Shown piece by piece: positions 25,495-34,748 of a stretch of DNA of 64,000 nt. The stretch's first letter is position 1. Every line of letters starts with the position of its first letter. Under the pieces are notes generated by a model. The model was not told the origin of the DNA, ran no database searches, and worked only from the letters and a program-made list of their open reading frames with translations. The stretch is from Paenochrobactrum pullorum (GTDB taxonomy: Bacteria > Pseudomonadota > Alphaproteobacteria > Rhizobiales > Rhizobiaceae), in NCBI RefSeq assembly GCF_041929845.1, contig NZ_JBHEEH010000009.1:1-64000 (forward strand), read 5' to 3'. The position numbers and the translations under genes were made by a program.

Positions 25495-26718
25495 ATGCTG
25501 ATGGCAGAAAAATCCAACTTCGTTTTAACCAATGCGCGTATGATTACGCTTGCAGAAGATGCGGGCGGTTTGGGTCTGGTGGAAGATGCAGCTCTTGCCG
25601 TAAAAGACGGCAAAATTTCCTATGCCGGAGCGCGAACAGAACTCGGCAACCAATATACTGATTTTGAAACAATTGATTGTCAGGGCCGATTGATCACGCC
25701 GGGCTTGATCGATTGCCACACCCATCTGGTTCATGCGGGCAATCGGGCGCATGAATTTGAACTGCGTTTGAATGGCGCAACTTATGAAGAAGTGGCGCGT
25801 GCGGGCGGTGGTATTATTTCTTCTGTTAAAAATATGCGAGCGGCGAGCGAAGTTGATCTGATCCATGAGACATTGCCACGCCTTGATGCTTTGATTGCCG
25901 AAGGTGTGACGACAATCGAGATTAAATCCGGCTATGGGCTGGACACTGAAAATGAAATAAAAGCCTTGCGTGTCGCACGCCAACTTGGCGAAATACGTGA
26001 TGTTGCGGTACGCACCACTTTCCTTGGCGCTCATGCACTGCCGCCTGAGATGAATGGCGACAAGCAAGCCTATCTTGATAAAATTATTGATGAAATGCTT
26101 CCCCGTATTGCGGCAGAAAATTTGGCTGATGCAGTTGATGGTTTTTGTGAGGGTATTGCTTTTTTACCGGATGAGATGGCGCGCGTTTTTGATGCCGCTA
26201 AAAGCTATGACTTGCCGGTCAAACTTCATGTCGATCAGCTCTCCAATTTGCATGGCGCTGCATTGGCTGCTTCTTATCAGGCACTGTCTGCCGATCATCT
26301 GGAATATACCGATGAAGAAGGTGCCAAGGCGATGGCAAAGGCTGGCACTGTCGCAGTTTTGCTACCAGGTGCTTATTATTTCATTCGTGAAACGCAAAAA
26401 CCTCCCGTTGAGCTTTTCCGTGCCGCGGGCACGAAAATGGCACTCGCCACTGATAATAATCCGGGCACATCACCATTAACATCGCTGCTTTTGACCATGA
26501 ATATGGGCGCCACATTGTTTCGTATGACGGTTGATGAATGCATCGCCGGTGTGACCCGCGAAGCGGCGCGGGCGCTTGGAATTTTAAAGCAAACCGGCAC
26601 GTTGGAAATTGGCAAAGATGCAGACATTGCCATTTGGGATGTCGAACGTCCGGCAGAGCTTGTTTATCGCATTGGTTTCAATCCGCTGTGGAAGCGGATT
26701 TTCAAAGGCCAGATTTAA
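25495..26718 (+). CDS. hutI: Imidazolonepropionase HutI
   Basis: Opens the ring of 4-imidazolone-5-propionate to give formiminoglutamate. 407 residues from ATG 25495 with GGGGAAGAG upstream; the 38-codon extension to TTG 25381 crosses the operator and is not coding. Seen: PGLIDCHTHLVHAGNRAHEFELR (split: LIDCHTHLVHAG, RAHEFELR) with two metal histidines, GGGIISSVKNMRAAS, EIKSGYGLD, LHVDQLS, and ATDNNPGTSP. First gene of hutI-H-G-U-D. Confidence 0.96.
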   Translation: MLMAEKSNFVLTNARMITLAEDAGGLGLVEDAALAVKDGKISYAGARTELGNQYTDFETIDCQGRLITPGLIDCHTHLVHAGNRAHEFELRLNGATYEEVARAGGGIISSVKNMRAASEVDLIHETLPRLDALIAEGVTTIEIKSGYGLDTENEIKALRVARQLGEIRDVAVRTTFLGAHALPPEMNGDKQAYLDKIIDEMLPRIAAENLADAVDGFCEGIAFLPDEMARVFDAAKSYDLPVKLHVDQLSNLHGAALAASYQALSADHLEYTDEEGAKAMAKAGTVAVLLPGAYYFIRETQKPPVELFRAAGTKMALATDNNPGTSPLTSLLLTMNMGATLFRMTVDECIAGVTREAARALGILKQTGTLEIGKDADIAIWDVERPAELVYRIGFNPLWKRIFKGQI

Positions 26719-26760
26719 TTTTTTCATAACCCGTGGGCTTTGTCCCCGATGGAGCAACAG

Positions 26761-28296
26761 ATGACTCTCGTTCTAAAGCCCGGCAGTGTTTCTCTTGGAA
26801 TTCTTGAGAAAATCTATCGCGAAAAACTGAGTGTGCGTATTGATACATCTTTTTATGGCGCGATTAAAAAAGCTGCCAATCGTATTGCGGAAATTGCAGC
26901 TGGTGATGCTCCAGTTTATGGCATTAATACCGGTTTTGGTAAGCTGGCTTCTATTCGTATTGCGCCGGAAGATGTTGCAACCCTACAGCGTAACCTGATC
27001 CTGTCGCATTGCTGCGGCGTGGGCGAGCCTTTGAGCGAAGAAATCGTACGTCTCATTATGGCACTCAAGCTGATTTCGCTCGGCCGTGGTGCGTCTGGTG
27101 TACGCCTTGAACTCATTAATCTGATTGAAGGCATGCTGGAAAAAGGCGTGACACCAATGATCCCTGCCAAGGGTTCGGTTGGCGCTTCCGGTGACTTGGC
27201 ACCTCTTGCCCATTTGGCAGCGGTGATGATCGGCGAAGGTGAGGCTTTTTATCAAGGTGCGCGTCTTTCAGGCGCAGATGCTTTGAAAAAAGCAGGACTG
27301 ATACCAGTGGTGCTGGCGGCCAAAGAAGGTTTGGCTTTGATTAACGGCACGCAAACCTCAACGGCGTTGGCGCTTGCGGGATTGTTCCGTGCACATCGCG
27401 CTTTGCAAGCAGCATTGATTACCGGTGCACTTTCCACCGATGCTGCCATGGGCTCGACCGCGCCATTCCATCCGGATATTCATTCATTGCGCGGCCATCA
27501 GGGACAGATTGATACAGCATCTGCTCTGCGTAAGCTGCTTGACGGCTCTGTTATTCGTGACAGCCATCTGGAAGGTGATCAGCGCGTACAAGATCCTTAT
27601 TGCATCCGCTGTCAGCCGCAGGTGGATGGTGCATGTCTGGATATTTTGCGCCAGGCTGCCCGCAGTCTTGAAATTGAAGCCAATGCGGTGACCGATAATC
27701 CGCTTGTACTCTCCGATGATAGTGTGATTTCGGGTGGCAATTTCCATGCCGAACCGGTGGCTTTTGCGGCCGATCAGATCGCACTCGCTATTTGCGAAAT
27801 CGGTGCTATTGCACAACGCCGCATTGCGCTTTTGGTGGATCCAGCGCTCTCGTTCGGCTTGCCAGCATTTTTGGCCAAAAAACCGGGTCTTAATTCTGGC
27901 CTGATGATTGCGGAAGTGACCTCTGCCGCCTTGATGAGCGAAAACAAACAAATGTCGCATCCGGCATCGGTGGATTCAACACCAACCTCCGCCAACCAAG
28001 AAGATCACGTCTCGATGGCGTGTCATGGTGCGCGGCGTTTGTTGCAAATGACTGATAATCTTAATGCGATTATCGGTATCGAGGCACTTACTGGCGCTCT
28101 CGGTGTGGAGCTGCGTGAGCCACTTGAAACCAGTCCGGAACTGAAGAAGGCCATTGCAGCACTGCGTGCAAAAGTGCCGACCTTGGAGATTGACCGTTAT
28201 ATGGCCAATGATCTTGAAACTGCAACTGAGGTTGTGGCCGATGGATCACTGAACGCCAGCATCAGCAACGGCATTTTGCCAAGTTTGGAGGCTTAA
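26761..28296 (+). CDS. hutH: Histidine ammonia-lyase HutH
   Basis: First step of histidine breakdown, giving urocanate and ammonia. The MIO cofactor tripeptide Ala-Ser-Gly is residues 142-144 in GSVGASGDLAPLAH; INTGFGKLA near 55-63, NGTQTSTALAL, VQDPYCIRCQPQV and SADSTPTSANQEDHVSM-like VDSTPTSANQEDHVSMA are all present. 511 residues from ATG 26761, which has GGAG 6 nt upstream. It lies 42 nt after hutI and abuts hutG. Confidence 0.97.
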   Translation: MTLVLKPGSVSLGILEKIYREKLSVRIDTSFYGAIKKAANRIAEIAAGDAPVYGINTGFGKLASIRIAPEDVATLQRNLILSHCCGVGEPLSEEIVRLIMALKLISLGRGASGVRLELINLIEGMLEKGVTPMIPAKGSVGASGDLAPLAHLAAVMIGEGEAFYQGARLSGADALKKAGLIPVVLAAKEGLALINGTQTSTALALAGLFRAHRALQAALITGALSTDAAMGSTAPFHPDIHSLRGHQGQIDTASALRKLLDGSVIRDSHLEGDQRVQDPYCIRCQPQVDGACLDILRQAARSLEIEANAVTDNPLVLSDDSVISGGNFHAEPVAFAADQIALAICEIGAIAQRRIALLVDPALSFGLPAFLAKKPGLNSGLMIAEVTSAALMSENKQMSHPASVDSTPTSANQEDHVSMACHGARRLLQMTDNLNAIIGIEALTGALGVELREPLETSPELKKAIAALRAKVPTLEIDRYMANDLETATEVVADGSLNASISNGILPSLEA

Positions 28297-29091
28297 ATGC
28301 AAGCTTTTGAACTGAAATCTGGCTCATCGCCGGTGATCATCGCTCTGCCCCATACCGGCACAGATGTGCCGGATGATATCATGGTGCGTCTGAATGATAA
28401 CGGTCTTAAGCTTGCCGATACAGACTGGCATATTCATCATCTTTATGGTGGACTGTTGGAAGATGCCACGATGATAAGGGCAACTTTCCATCGTTATTGC
28501 ATTGATGCCAATCGTGATCCGGAAGGTGTCAGCCTTTATCCGGGGCAAAACACGACGACACTTATTCCGACCACGGATTTTGACGGATTGGCCATCTGGA
28601 AAGAGGGTGAAGAACCCACTTCAGATGACATTGAAGATCGTTTGAACCGTTTTCACAAGCCTTATCATGATGCACTGGCTGCTGAAATCGAGCGGGTTAA
28701 AAAGATCCACGGCATCGCAATTCTTTACGATTGCCATTCTATCCGCTCCCATATTCCGTTTTTGTTTGAAGGTATTTTGCCGGATTTCAATATCGGTACC
28801 GATATGGGCAAAACCTGTGCACCGGAAATCGAAGCCATTGCCGTTGATGTGACCAGCAAAGCGCAAGGTTATACCTCGATTTTAAATGGTCGCTTTAAAG
28901 GCGGCTGGACAACGCGCCACTACGGCAAGCCGGAAAATCGCGTGCATGCCATCCAGATGGAATTGGCGCAAAAGACGCATTTAGTCTCTGAAAACTTGCC
29001 CTTTGCCTATGATGAAGCAAAGGCAGAGCGCTTGCGCGTTCATTTGAAAACTATCTTGCAGCGCATCGAAGCTGCGGCAGCCAAATTATAA
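28297..29091 (+). CDS. hutG: N-formylglutamate deformylase HutG
   Basis: 264-residue N-formylglutamate amidohydrolase that yields glutamate and formate, the last step of the HutF route. Family marks: ALPHTGTDVPDDI near 16-28, DTDWHIHHLY, TFHRYCIDANRDPEGVSLYPGQNT (in two parts around residue 70), YDCHSIRSHIPFLFEG and RFKGGWTTRHYGKPENRVHAIQ. The ATG follows the hutH stop with no gap, so the two are translationally coupled. Confidence 0.95.
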   Translation: MQAFELKSGSSPVIIALPHTGTDVPDDIMVRLNDNGLKLADTDWHIHHLYGGLLEDATMIRATFHRYCIDANRDPEGVSLYPGQNTTTLIPTTDFDGLAIWKEGEEPTSDDIEDRLNRFHKPYHDALAAEIERVKKIHGIAILYDCHSIRSHIPFLFEGILPDFNIGTDMGKTCAPEIEAIAVDVTSKAQGYTSILNGRFKGGWTTRHYGKPENRVHAIQMELAQKTHLVSENLPFAYDEAKAERLRVHLKTILQRIEAAAAKL

Positions 29092-29110
29092 AGATCGAAA
29101 AGGGGAAACC

Positions 29111-30784
29111 ATGTCCAATCCACGTCATAATGAACGCGATGTTCGCGCACCGCGCGGCACTGAACTCAATGCTAAAAGTTGGCTCACTGAAGCGCCATTG
29201 CGTATGCTGATGAACAATCTTGATCCGGATGTTGCCGAGCGCCCGCATGAACTGGTGGTTTATGGCGGCATTGGCCGCGCCGCCCGTACATGGGATGATT
29301 TTGATAAGATTGTTGCTACACTGAAAACATTGGAAGACAATGAAACCCTGCTGGTACAATCGGGTAAACCGGTTGGCGTTTTTCGCACCCACAAAGATGC
29401 GCCGCGTGTATTGATTGCCAACTCCAATCTGGTGCCGCATTGGGCGACATGGGATCATTTTAACGAATTGGATAAAAAAGGTTTGGCCATGTATGGCCAG
29501 ATGACCGCCGGTTCGTGGATCTATATCGGCGCACAAGGGATTGTGCAGGGCACTTACGAAACCTTTGTCGAGGCCGGTCGCCAGCATTATGGTGGCAACC
29601 TCAAAGGCAAATGGATTTTGACCGGTGGTCTTGGTGGCATGGGTGGTGCACAGCCTCTTGCAGCCGTGATGGCAGGTGCGTGCTGCTTAGCTGTTGAATG
29701 CGATGAAACCCGCGCCGATTTCCGTCTTCGCACCCGTTATGTCGATGAAAAGACCCATAGTCTTGATGAAGCATTGGCAAGAATTGACGAATGGACCAAG
29801 GCGGGCGTTGCCAAATCCATCGCACTGATCGGGAATGCGGCAGAAATCTATCCTGAACTCGTCAAGCGTGGTGTACGTCCTGATATTGTCACCGACCAGA
29901 CCTCGGCGCATGATCCGGTACACGGCTATTTGCCGATTGGCTGGAGCGTTGCTGAGTGGCGCGCGAAACAGGAAAGCGATCCGAAAGGTGTTGCAAAAGC
30001 TGCCCGCGCTTCGATGAAAGTGCAGGTTCAGGCTATGCTCGACTTCTGGAATGCCGGTATTCCAACAGTTGATTACGGTAATAATATCCGTCAGATGGCG
30101 CTGGAAGAAGGTTTGGAAGATGCTTTTGCATTCCCGGGCTTTGTGCCAGCCTATATCCGCCCATTGTTTTGCCGTGGTGTCGGGCCTTTCCGTTGGGCAG
30201 CGCTTTCCGGCGATCCGGAGGATATTGCCAAGACCGATGCCAAGGTTAAAGAACTGCTGCCGGATAATAAGCATCTGCATAACTGGCTGGATATGGCGAA
30301 AGAACGCATTGAGTTTCAGGGGCTTCCGGCGCGCATTTGCTGGGTTGGTTTGGGTGATCGCCATCGCCTCGGTCTTGCCTTCAACGAGATGGTGCGTAAT
30401 GGCGAATTAAAAGCACCGATTGTGATCGGTCGCGATCATCTGGATAGTGGTTCGGTTGCCTCGCCAAACCGTGAAACAGAATCTATGAGAGATGGTTCGG
30501 ATGCAGTTTCCGACTGGCCGTTGCTTAACGCGCTGCTCAACACGGCATCGGGTGCAACATGGGTTTCGCTTCATCATGGCGGTGGTGTCGGCATGGGTTT
30601 CAGCCAGCATTCCGGCATGGTGATTTGCTGTGACGGTTCGGTAGATGCGGACGAACGCATTGGCCGTGTTCTTTGGAATGATCCGGCAACCGGTGTAATG
30701 CGCCATGCCGATGCAGGTTATGATATAGCGCTGGATTGGGCAAAAGAGCAGGGGCTGCGCTTGCCTGCAATTCTTGGCAATTAA
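29111..30784 (+). CDS. hutU: Urocanate hydratase HutU
   Basis: NAD-dependent enzyme that hydrates urocanate to imidazolonepropionate. 557 residues, the usual length, with the highly conserved blocks AARTWDDFDKIV, GKPVGVFRTH, LTGGLGGMGGAQPLA (NAD loop), DQTSAHDPVHGYLPIGW, CRGVGPFRWAALSGDPEDI and DHLDSGSVASPNRETESM. GGGGAAACC upstream of ATG 29111. A terminator hairpin follows it. Confidence 0.97.
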   Translation: MSNPRHNERDVRAPRGTELNAKSWLTEAPLRMLMNNLDPDVAERPHELVVYGGIGRAARTWDDFDKIVATLKTLEDNETLLVQSGKPVGVFRTHKDAPRVLIANSNLVPHWATWDHFNELDKKGLAMYGQMTAGSWIYIGAQGIVQGTYETFVEAGRQHYGGNLKGKWILTGGLGGMGGAQPLAAVMAGACCLAVECDETRADFRLRTRYVDEKTHSLDEALARIDEWTKAGVAKSIALIGNAAEIYPELVKRGVRPDIVTDQTSAHDPVHGYLPIGWSVAEWRAKQESDPKGVAKAARASMKVQVQAMLDFWNAGIPTVDYGNNIRQMALEEGLEDAFAFPGFVPAYIRPLFCRGVGPFRWAALSGDPEDIAKTDAKVKELLPDNKHLHNWLDMAKERIEFQGLPARICWVGLGDRHRLGLAFNEMVRNGELKAPIVIGRDHLDSGSVASPNRETESMRDGSDAVSDWPLLNALLNTASGATWVSLHHGGGVGMGFSQHSGMVICCDGSVDADERIGRVLWNDPATGVMRHADAGYDIALDWAKEQGLRLPAILGN

Positions 30785-30793
30785 CTTGTCTTT

Positions 30794-30828
30794 TCTCCCG
30801 CAAGTATCCCACTTGCGGGAGATTTATT
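30794..30828 (+). terminator. Terminator or attenuator between hutU and hutD
   Basis: Perfect 12-bp stem TCTCCCGCAAGT / ACTTGCGGGAGA, loop ATCCC, followed by TTTATTTT. It should lower hutD expression relative to the hut catabolic genes. Confidence 0.82.
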
Positions 30829-30844
30829 TTACGAGGCAATACCG

Positions 30845-31417
30845 ATGAAAATTTTGCGCAGCGATGATCACAAACAAATGCCGTGGAAAAACGGTGGTGG
30901 TGTGACGGTTGAAATTGCCATTCATCCGGCGGATGCAACAGTTGATAATTTCGATTGGCGCATTTCTACCGCAAAGGTGGCTGAAGACGGTGCTTTCTCA
31001 GTTTTTGCTGATATCGACCGGACGCTTGCAGTGCTGGACGGGAACGGTATTGTCTTGTCCGTTGACGGTGTGGAGACGAAACTCACGCAAGCAAGTGAGC
31101 CTTATAGCTTTGCGGGTGATGCACCCACCAGTGCCTGTCTGATTGACGGAAAAATCACTGACCTGAATGTAATGACGCGACGCGGGGTTTATACTCACAC
31201 AGTGACCCGCATTGTGCTGGATGGTTCGCCAGTTCATTTACAAATTAAAGGGCAGAGCCTGTTGTTTGTTGCGAGCGGCTCAGTGCGTATTCAAAACGTG
31301 CAACATGAAGAAAAACTGTTTGCCAGAGATTGTGCGCGTTTCGATGTGGAAGAAACAAGTAACCTCCAGATTACGGGTGAAGCCGTTGCTTATCTGATCA
31401 GCTTTAAAAGCATTTAA
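30845..31417 (+). CDS. hutD: HutD family protein
   Basis: 190-residue cupin-like HutD protein. MKILRSDDHKQMPWKNGGGVTVEIA at the start and DFDWRIS-like NFDWRISTAKVAEDGAFSVF are the family signature; FDRTLAVLDGNGI-type and the LNVMTRRG segment follow. HutD is thought to moderate hut expression or bind formylglutamate, but its role is not settled. It is convergent with the MurR-like gene and the two coding regions overlap by 4 nt at their stops. Confidence 0.92.
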   Translation: MKILRSDDHKQMPWKNGGGVTVEIAIHPADATVDNFDWRISTAKVAEDGAFSVFADIDRTLAVLDGNGIVLSVDGVETKLTQASEPYSFAGDAPTSACLIDGKITDLNVMTRRGVYTHTVTRIVLDGSPVHLQIKGQSLLFVASGSVRIQNVQHEEKLFARDCARFDVEETSNLQITGEAVAYLISFKSI

Positions 31418-32265
31418 CCATTTTTAAGCGTGGTGACGGCCTGTTCACTGTTGCGGATATAATCATAAGCGTCACTTTGTTTTTGAATTAGCAAGATGAA
31501 AAGCAGGTCGGTCAGAATAAGCTGTGCATCGCGCGATGTGATCGAGGATGAGCGGACTTTTTCTTCATCCGCAACCGTATACAGATTGATATCGCCATTG
31601 GAAGCCAGCTTGTTTTCTTTCAAGCCGGTAACGGAAATTACCATTGCTCCGCGTTCTTTTGCGGCTTCTGCAATGCGCAATGTTTCAATACTGGCACCCG
31701 ACTGCGAAAAAGCAACCAACACATCATGACTGCTCAACGTGGAAGCATTGGCCATTTGAATGTGGCTGTCGTCATTGTGCAAGACATTGCGGCCGAGCTT
31801 CATCATTTTATAGGAAAAATCGCGCGCAACAAGTGATGATGCCCCAACGCCTGCCAGATGAATGCGGCGTGCTGCATCAAGGGCTGATAGTGCTTTGCCG
31901 ATATCATCTTCATTATTGACTGCAACGGTCTGCTGCATGGATTGCAATTTGCTGCCGATCAGTTTTTGCAAAATGGTCAGATAGCCATCGTCTTTTTCAA
32001 TGGAGCCGTGAATAACACCGGCAGGCACGCGCCATTCTTGCGCTTTGGCTTCAATAACTGCGCGTTTTAGTTCCTGATATCCGGCAAAGCCCAGCTTTTG
32101 GCTGAATTTGACTACGCTTGATTGGCTACGCCCTGTTTCTTGAGCCAATGCGGCAGAAGATAGCTTGGCGACTTGCTCTGGTCGCTCGAGAATAAACTCA
32201 CCGATCTGCTGGTCGGCAGGTGCCATGTCTGTTAATCTGACACTGATCATCTGTAATACCGACAC
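31414..32265 (-). CDS. MurR/RpiR family transcriptional regulator
   Basis: 283 residues: N-terminal RpiR helix-turn-helix (SSAALAQETGRSQSSVVKFSQKLGFAGYQELKR split across residues 35-68) and a C-terminal SIS sugar-phosphate-binding domain (about 125-260, with HLAGVGASSLVARDFSYKMMKLG and VAFSQSGASIETLRIAEAAKERGA). MurR of E. coli responds to MurNAc-6-phosphate. It is divergent from murA and upstream of murQ, and GGAAT-N5-ATTCC dyads precede both downstream units, so I infer control of the aminosugar regulon with a MurNAc-6-P-like ligand. Confidence 0.9.
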   Translation of the reverse strand: MSVLQMISVRLTDMAPADQQIGEFILERPEQVAKLSSAALAQETGRSQSSVVKFSQKLGFAGYQELKRAVIEAKAQEWRVPAGVIHGSIEKDDGYLTILQKLIGSKLQSMQQTVAVNNEDDIGKALSALDAARRIHLAGVGASSLVARDFSYKMMKLGRNVLHNDDSHIQMANASTLSSHDVLVAFSQSGASIETLRIAEAAKERGAMVISVTGLKENKLASNGDINLYTVADEEKVRSSSITSRDAQLILTDLLFILLIQKQSDAYDYIRNSEQAVTTLKNG

Positions 32266-32300
32266 TGGTGATCTCCCAAATCTATTCTATTATTGCCGCT

Positions 32301-32336
32301 ATCCTATGTTTTTTTAATTGCTGTTCACAATAGGAT
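32301..32336. repeat. Inverted repeat in the murR/murA gap
   Basis: ATCCTAT-N22-ATAGGAT, perfect 7-bp arms. It lies close to the regulator start and might be a looped or autoregulatory site. Confidence 0.3.
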
Positions 32337-32343
32337 GGGGTGA

Positions 32344-32358
32344 GGAATATATTATTCC
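32344..32358. promoter_or_regulatory. Candidate MurR-type operator upstream of murA
   Basis: GGAAT-ATATT-ATTCC dyad, 7 nt before a TTGACA. The same GGAAT-N5-ATTCC arrangement precedes the murQ promoter at 34617. Confidence 0.6.
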
Positions 32359-32365
32359 AAATCAA

Positions 32366-32394
32366 TTGACACATGGTACTGCTGAATTCATAGT
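32366..32394 (+). promoter_or_regulatory. Sigma-70 promoter of murA
   Basis: TTGACA (32366-32371), 17-nt spacer, CATAGT (32389-32394, 4 of 6 to TATAAT). The transcript would start about 45 nt before murA. Confidence 0.55.
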
Positions 32395-32445
32395 CAATGC
32401 AAGTCCATCATAGCAGCCCATTATAGCAACAAGGCAGTTTGTTCC

Positions 32446-33702
32446 ATGGATAAATTACGAATAGTCGGCGGAAAACGCCTTCAAGGTGCTGTCAGCATAG
32501 CGGGTGCAAAAAATTCGGCACTGCCGCAAATCGCAGCTTCGCTATTGAGCCCGTTTCCGCTGGAACTGACAAATCTGCCGGTTGTAACCGATGTTCAAGC
32601 CATGTTGAGTGTGGTGGAAGCGCAAGGGGCAGTAATCAATCACACGGCGCAGGGTACGACAATTGAAGCTCACGAGTTGTTTGCGGTTGATACAACTTAT
32701 GAAACTGTGCGCAAAATGCGCGCGACTGTGCTGGTGCTCGCGCCCCTTTTGGTGCGCAACGGACAAGCACGGGTTTCGATGCCGGGTGGTTGTGCCATTG
32801 GTGCAAGACCAGTAGATTTGCATGTCAAAGCGCTGCAGGCATTGGGCGCGCATGTGGAAATTGACCGCGGTGTGATTGCGGCATCTTTGAAGAGCAGCCT
32901 TCGTGGTGCGCGCATTGTTTTAGGGGCACCATCGGTAGGAGCAACCGCTATGGCGATGATGGCTGCAACCTATGCAAACGGCGAGACAGAAATTCTCAAT
33001 GCGGCGCGCGAGCCTGAACTCGCTGATCTGGCAGCATGTCTGACAGCAATGGGTGCCGAAATTGAAGGTGCTGGGACGCATCGCATTTTGATTAATGGCG
33101 AAACATCCTGGCGTGAAGCCAGTCATCACAGTATCCCTGACCGGATTGAGGCGGGGACTTACGCGGTGGCGGCAGCCATTACCGGTGGCCAGTTGGAACT
33201 CACCAATGCGAGGCTTGATCATCTGGCATCAGCTGTGCAGATTTTGGAAATGATGGGTGTCAATGTCTGGCCGAGTGATCGCGGCATTGTCATTTCTCGT
33301 GACGACGCATTGAAACCGGTTGATCTGACAACAGAACCTTATCCGGGCTTTCCGACTGATTTGCAGGCGCAGATTATGGCGCTGGCAACTTGTGCCAATG
33401 GTGCGTCACTGATCCGTGAAACAGTGTTTGAAAGCCGTTTCATGCATGTGCCGGAGCTTTGCCGATTGGGTGCTGATATTACGCTTAAAGGTACGTCGGC
33501 CTTGGTGCGTGGCGGCGGGAAGCTCTACGGCACAGAGGTAATGGCGACAGATCTGCGTGCTTCTGTTTCGCTGATTTTGGCCGCTCTTGTGGCTGAGGGC
33601 GAAACCATTGTTAATCGCGTTTATCATCTTGATCGTGGCTATGAGCAGCTTGATCGAAAGCTGCGCCAATGCGGTGCTGATATTGAACGGCTGAAAGGGT
33701 AA
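32446..33702 (+). CDS. murA: UDP-N-acetylglucosamine 1-carboxyvinyltransferase (MurA)
   Basis: Transfers enolpyruvate from PEP to UDP-GlcNAc, the first committed step of peptidoglycan synthesis. 418 residues. Active-site residues are conserved: Lys22-Asn23 in AGAKNSALP and Cys116 in PGGCAIGARPVDLH, so it should be active and fosfomycin-sensitive. IEAGTYAVAAA and the C-terminal DLRASVSLILAALVAEG block are also standard. Its place in a MurR-type recycling regulon beside a GlcNAc kinase gene is unusual for a housekeeping murA; it may be a second copy linked to recycled UDP-GlcNAc or the only copy, which this window cannot decide. Confidence 0.94.
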   Translation: MDKLRIVGGKRLQGAVSIAGAKNSALPQIAASLLSPFPLELTNLPVVTDVQAMLSVVEAQGAVINHTAQGTTIEAHELFAVDTTYETVRKMRATVLVLAPLLVRNGQARVSMPGGCAIGARPVDLHVKALQALGAHVEIDRGVIAASLKSSLRGARIVLGAPSVGATAMAMMAATYANGETEILNAAREPELADLAACLTAMGAEIEGAGTHRILINGETSWREASHHSIPDRIEAGTYAVAAAITGGQLELTNARLDHLASAVQILEMMGVNVWPSDRGIVISRDDALKPVDLTTEPYPGFPTDLQAQIMALATCANGASLIRETVFESRFMHVPELCRLGADITLKGTSALVRGGGKLYGTEVMATDLRASVSLILAALVAEGETIVNRVYHLDRGYEQLDRKLRQCGADIERLKG

Positions 33703-33710
33703 GTGTCATC

Positions 33711-34598
33711 ATGTCACAAATTTCAGCCTATTTTCTTGGTGTTGATGGTGGCGGAACCGGTTGCCGTGCGCGGATTGAGGATGCGCCAGGTCATGTTTTA
33801 GGACAGGGTCTATCGGGCTCAGCCACAACGCGTCTTGGCATAGAAGCGGCATGGGGTTCAGTCATGCGCGCCAGCGAAGCGGCGATTGAGGAAGCCGGAT
33901 TAACTGCTCAAGAATATAGCCAAATTCATGTCGGTATTGCGCTTGCCGGTCTTGGTCGCAAGGGCGCGTTACAGGCTCTGCAGGCCATTCCGCATCAATT
34001 TGCGTCAATTGCTTTTGTCAATGATGGCAAGGGGGCGTGTTTGGGTGCGCATTCCGGCCGTGATGGAGCCATTGTGATTGCGGGCACAGGCTCGGTGGGG
34101 CTTGGTTTTGTTGAAGGCGAAGATTTGCGCGTTGGCGGCTATGGGTTTCCAGTTTCCGATGAGGGGAGTGGTGCTTATTTGGGGCTGAAAACCATCCAGC
34201 ATGCATTGCGTGCGCATGATGGACGTTTAGAAAAAACAGCGCTGCTATCGGAGGTGATGCAACGTTTTAGCAATGATCCGATGGAAGTTGTGGCGTGGAT
34301 GGATCAGGCCGCTGCCACTGAATATGCGACACTTGCGCCGATGGTGATGCGTCATGCAGATCAAGGGGACGCTGCCGCACGCCGGATTGTGCAAGGGGCT
34401 GCCGGTCATGTGGATGCATTGGTGCGTGCTCTATTTGAGCGTGGCGCGCCGCGCGTCTCGTTGCTTGGCGGGCTTGCCACGCCGCTTTTGGCATGGCTCG
34501 CGCCTGATGTGCGCCGCCGTTTGAAGCCTGCTGATGGCGATGCGGTTTCAGGTGCGATCATTTTAGCCAGGCGTGAAGGAGAGGTGAAAAATCAGTAA
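33711..34598 (+). CDS. BadF/BadG/BcrA/BcrD-type ATPase, probable GlcNAc kinase
   Basis: 295-residue actin-fold sugar kinase. The phosphate-1 loop is GVDGGGTGCRARI (residues 9-21), phosphate-2 is VIAGTGSVGLGF (near 125), and GYGFPVSDEGSGAYLG follows. This matches N-acetylglucosamine / glucosamine kinases of the NagK-GspK type, which make GlcNAc-6-phosphate for NagA. It follows murA by 8 nt and ends the transcript before the RIME-like element. MurNAc or glucosamine as substrate is possible. Confidence 0.85.
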   Translation: MSQISAYFLGVDGGGTGCRARIEDAPGHVLGQGLSGSATTRLGIEAAWGSVMRASEAAIEEAGLTAQEYSQIHVGIALAGLGRKGALQALQAIPHQFASIAFVNDGKGACLGAHSGRDGAIVIAGTGSVGLGFVEGEDLRVGGYGFPVSDEGSGAYLGLKTIQHALRAHDGRLEKTALLSEVMQRFSNDPMEVVAWMDQAAATEYATLAPMVMRHADQGDAAARRIVQGAAGHVDALVRALFERGAPRVSLLGGLATPLLAWLAPDVRRRLKPADGDAVSGAIILARREGEVKNQ

Positions 34599-34616
34599 TT
34601 CCTGACATACTGTGAA

Positions 34617-34635
34617 TTGGAATAATAAATTCCAA
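34617..34635. promoter_or_regulatory. Candidate MurR-type operator upstream of murQ
   Basis: Perfect 7-bp dyad TTGGAAT-AATAA-ATTCCAA, 7 nt before a TTGACA. A further half site GGAATA lies in the promoter spacer at 34652-34657. Same layout as the murA operator. Confidence 0.65.
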
Positions 34636-34642
34636 TAATTTA

Positions 34643-34671
34643 TTGACATATGGAATATTTAAACTTAGATT
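34643..34671 (+). promoter_or_regulatory. Sigma-70 promoter of the murQ operon
   Basis: TTGACA (34643-34648), 17-nt spacer, TAGATT (34666-34671, 4 of 6). It would give a leader of about 200 nt that includes the RIME-like repeat. Confidence 0.55.
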
Positions 34672-34748
34672 TTGTATGAAGTCAGGCATTTGGCGAGGGA
34701 TGCGTTGCATTTGTGTCCTCGCTCTGATGGCTGGCCGGACAGGTGAAT

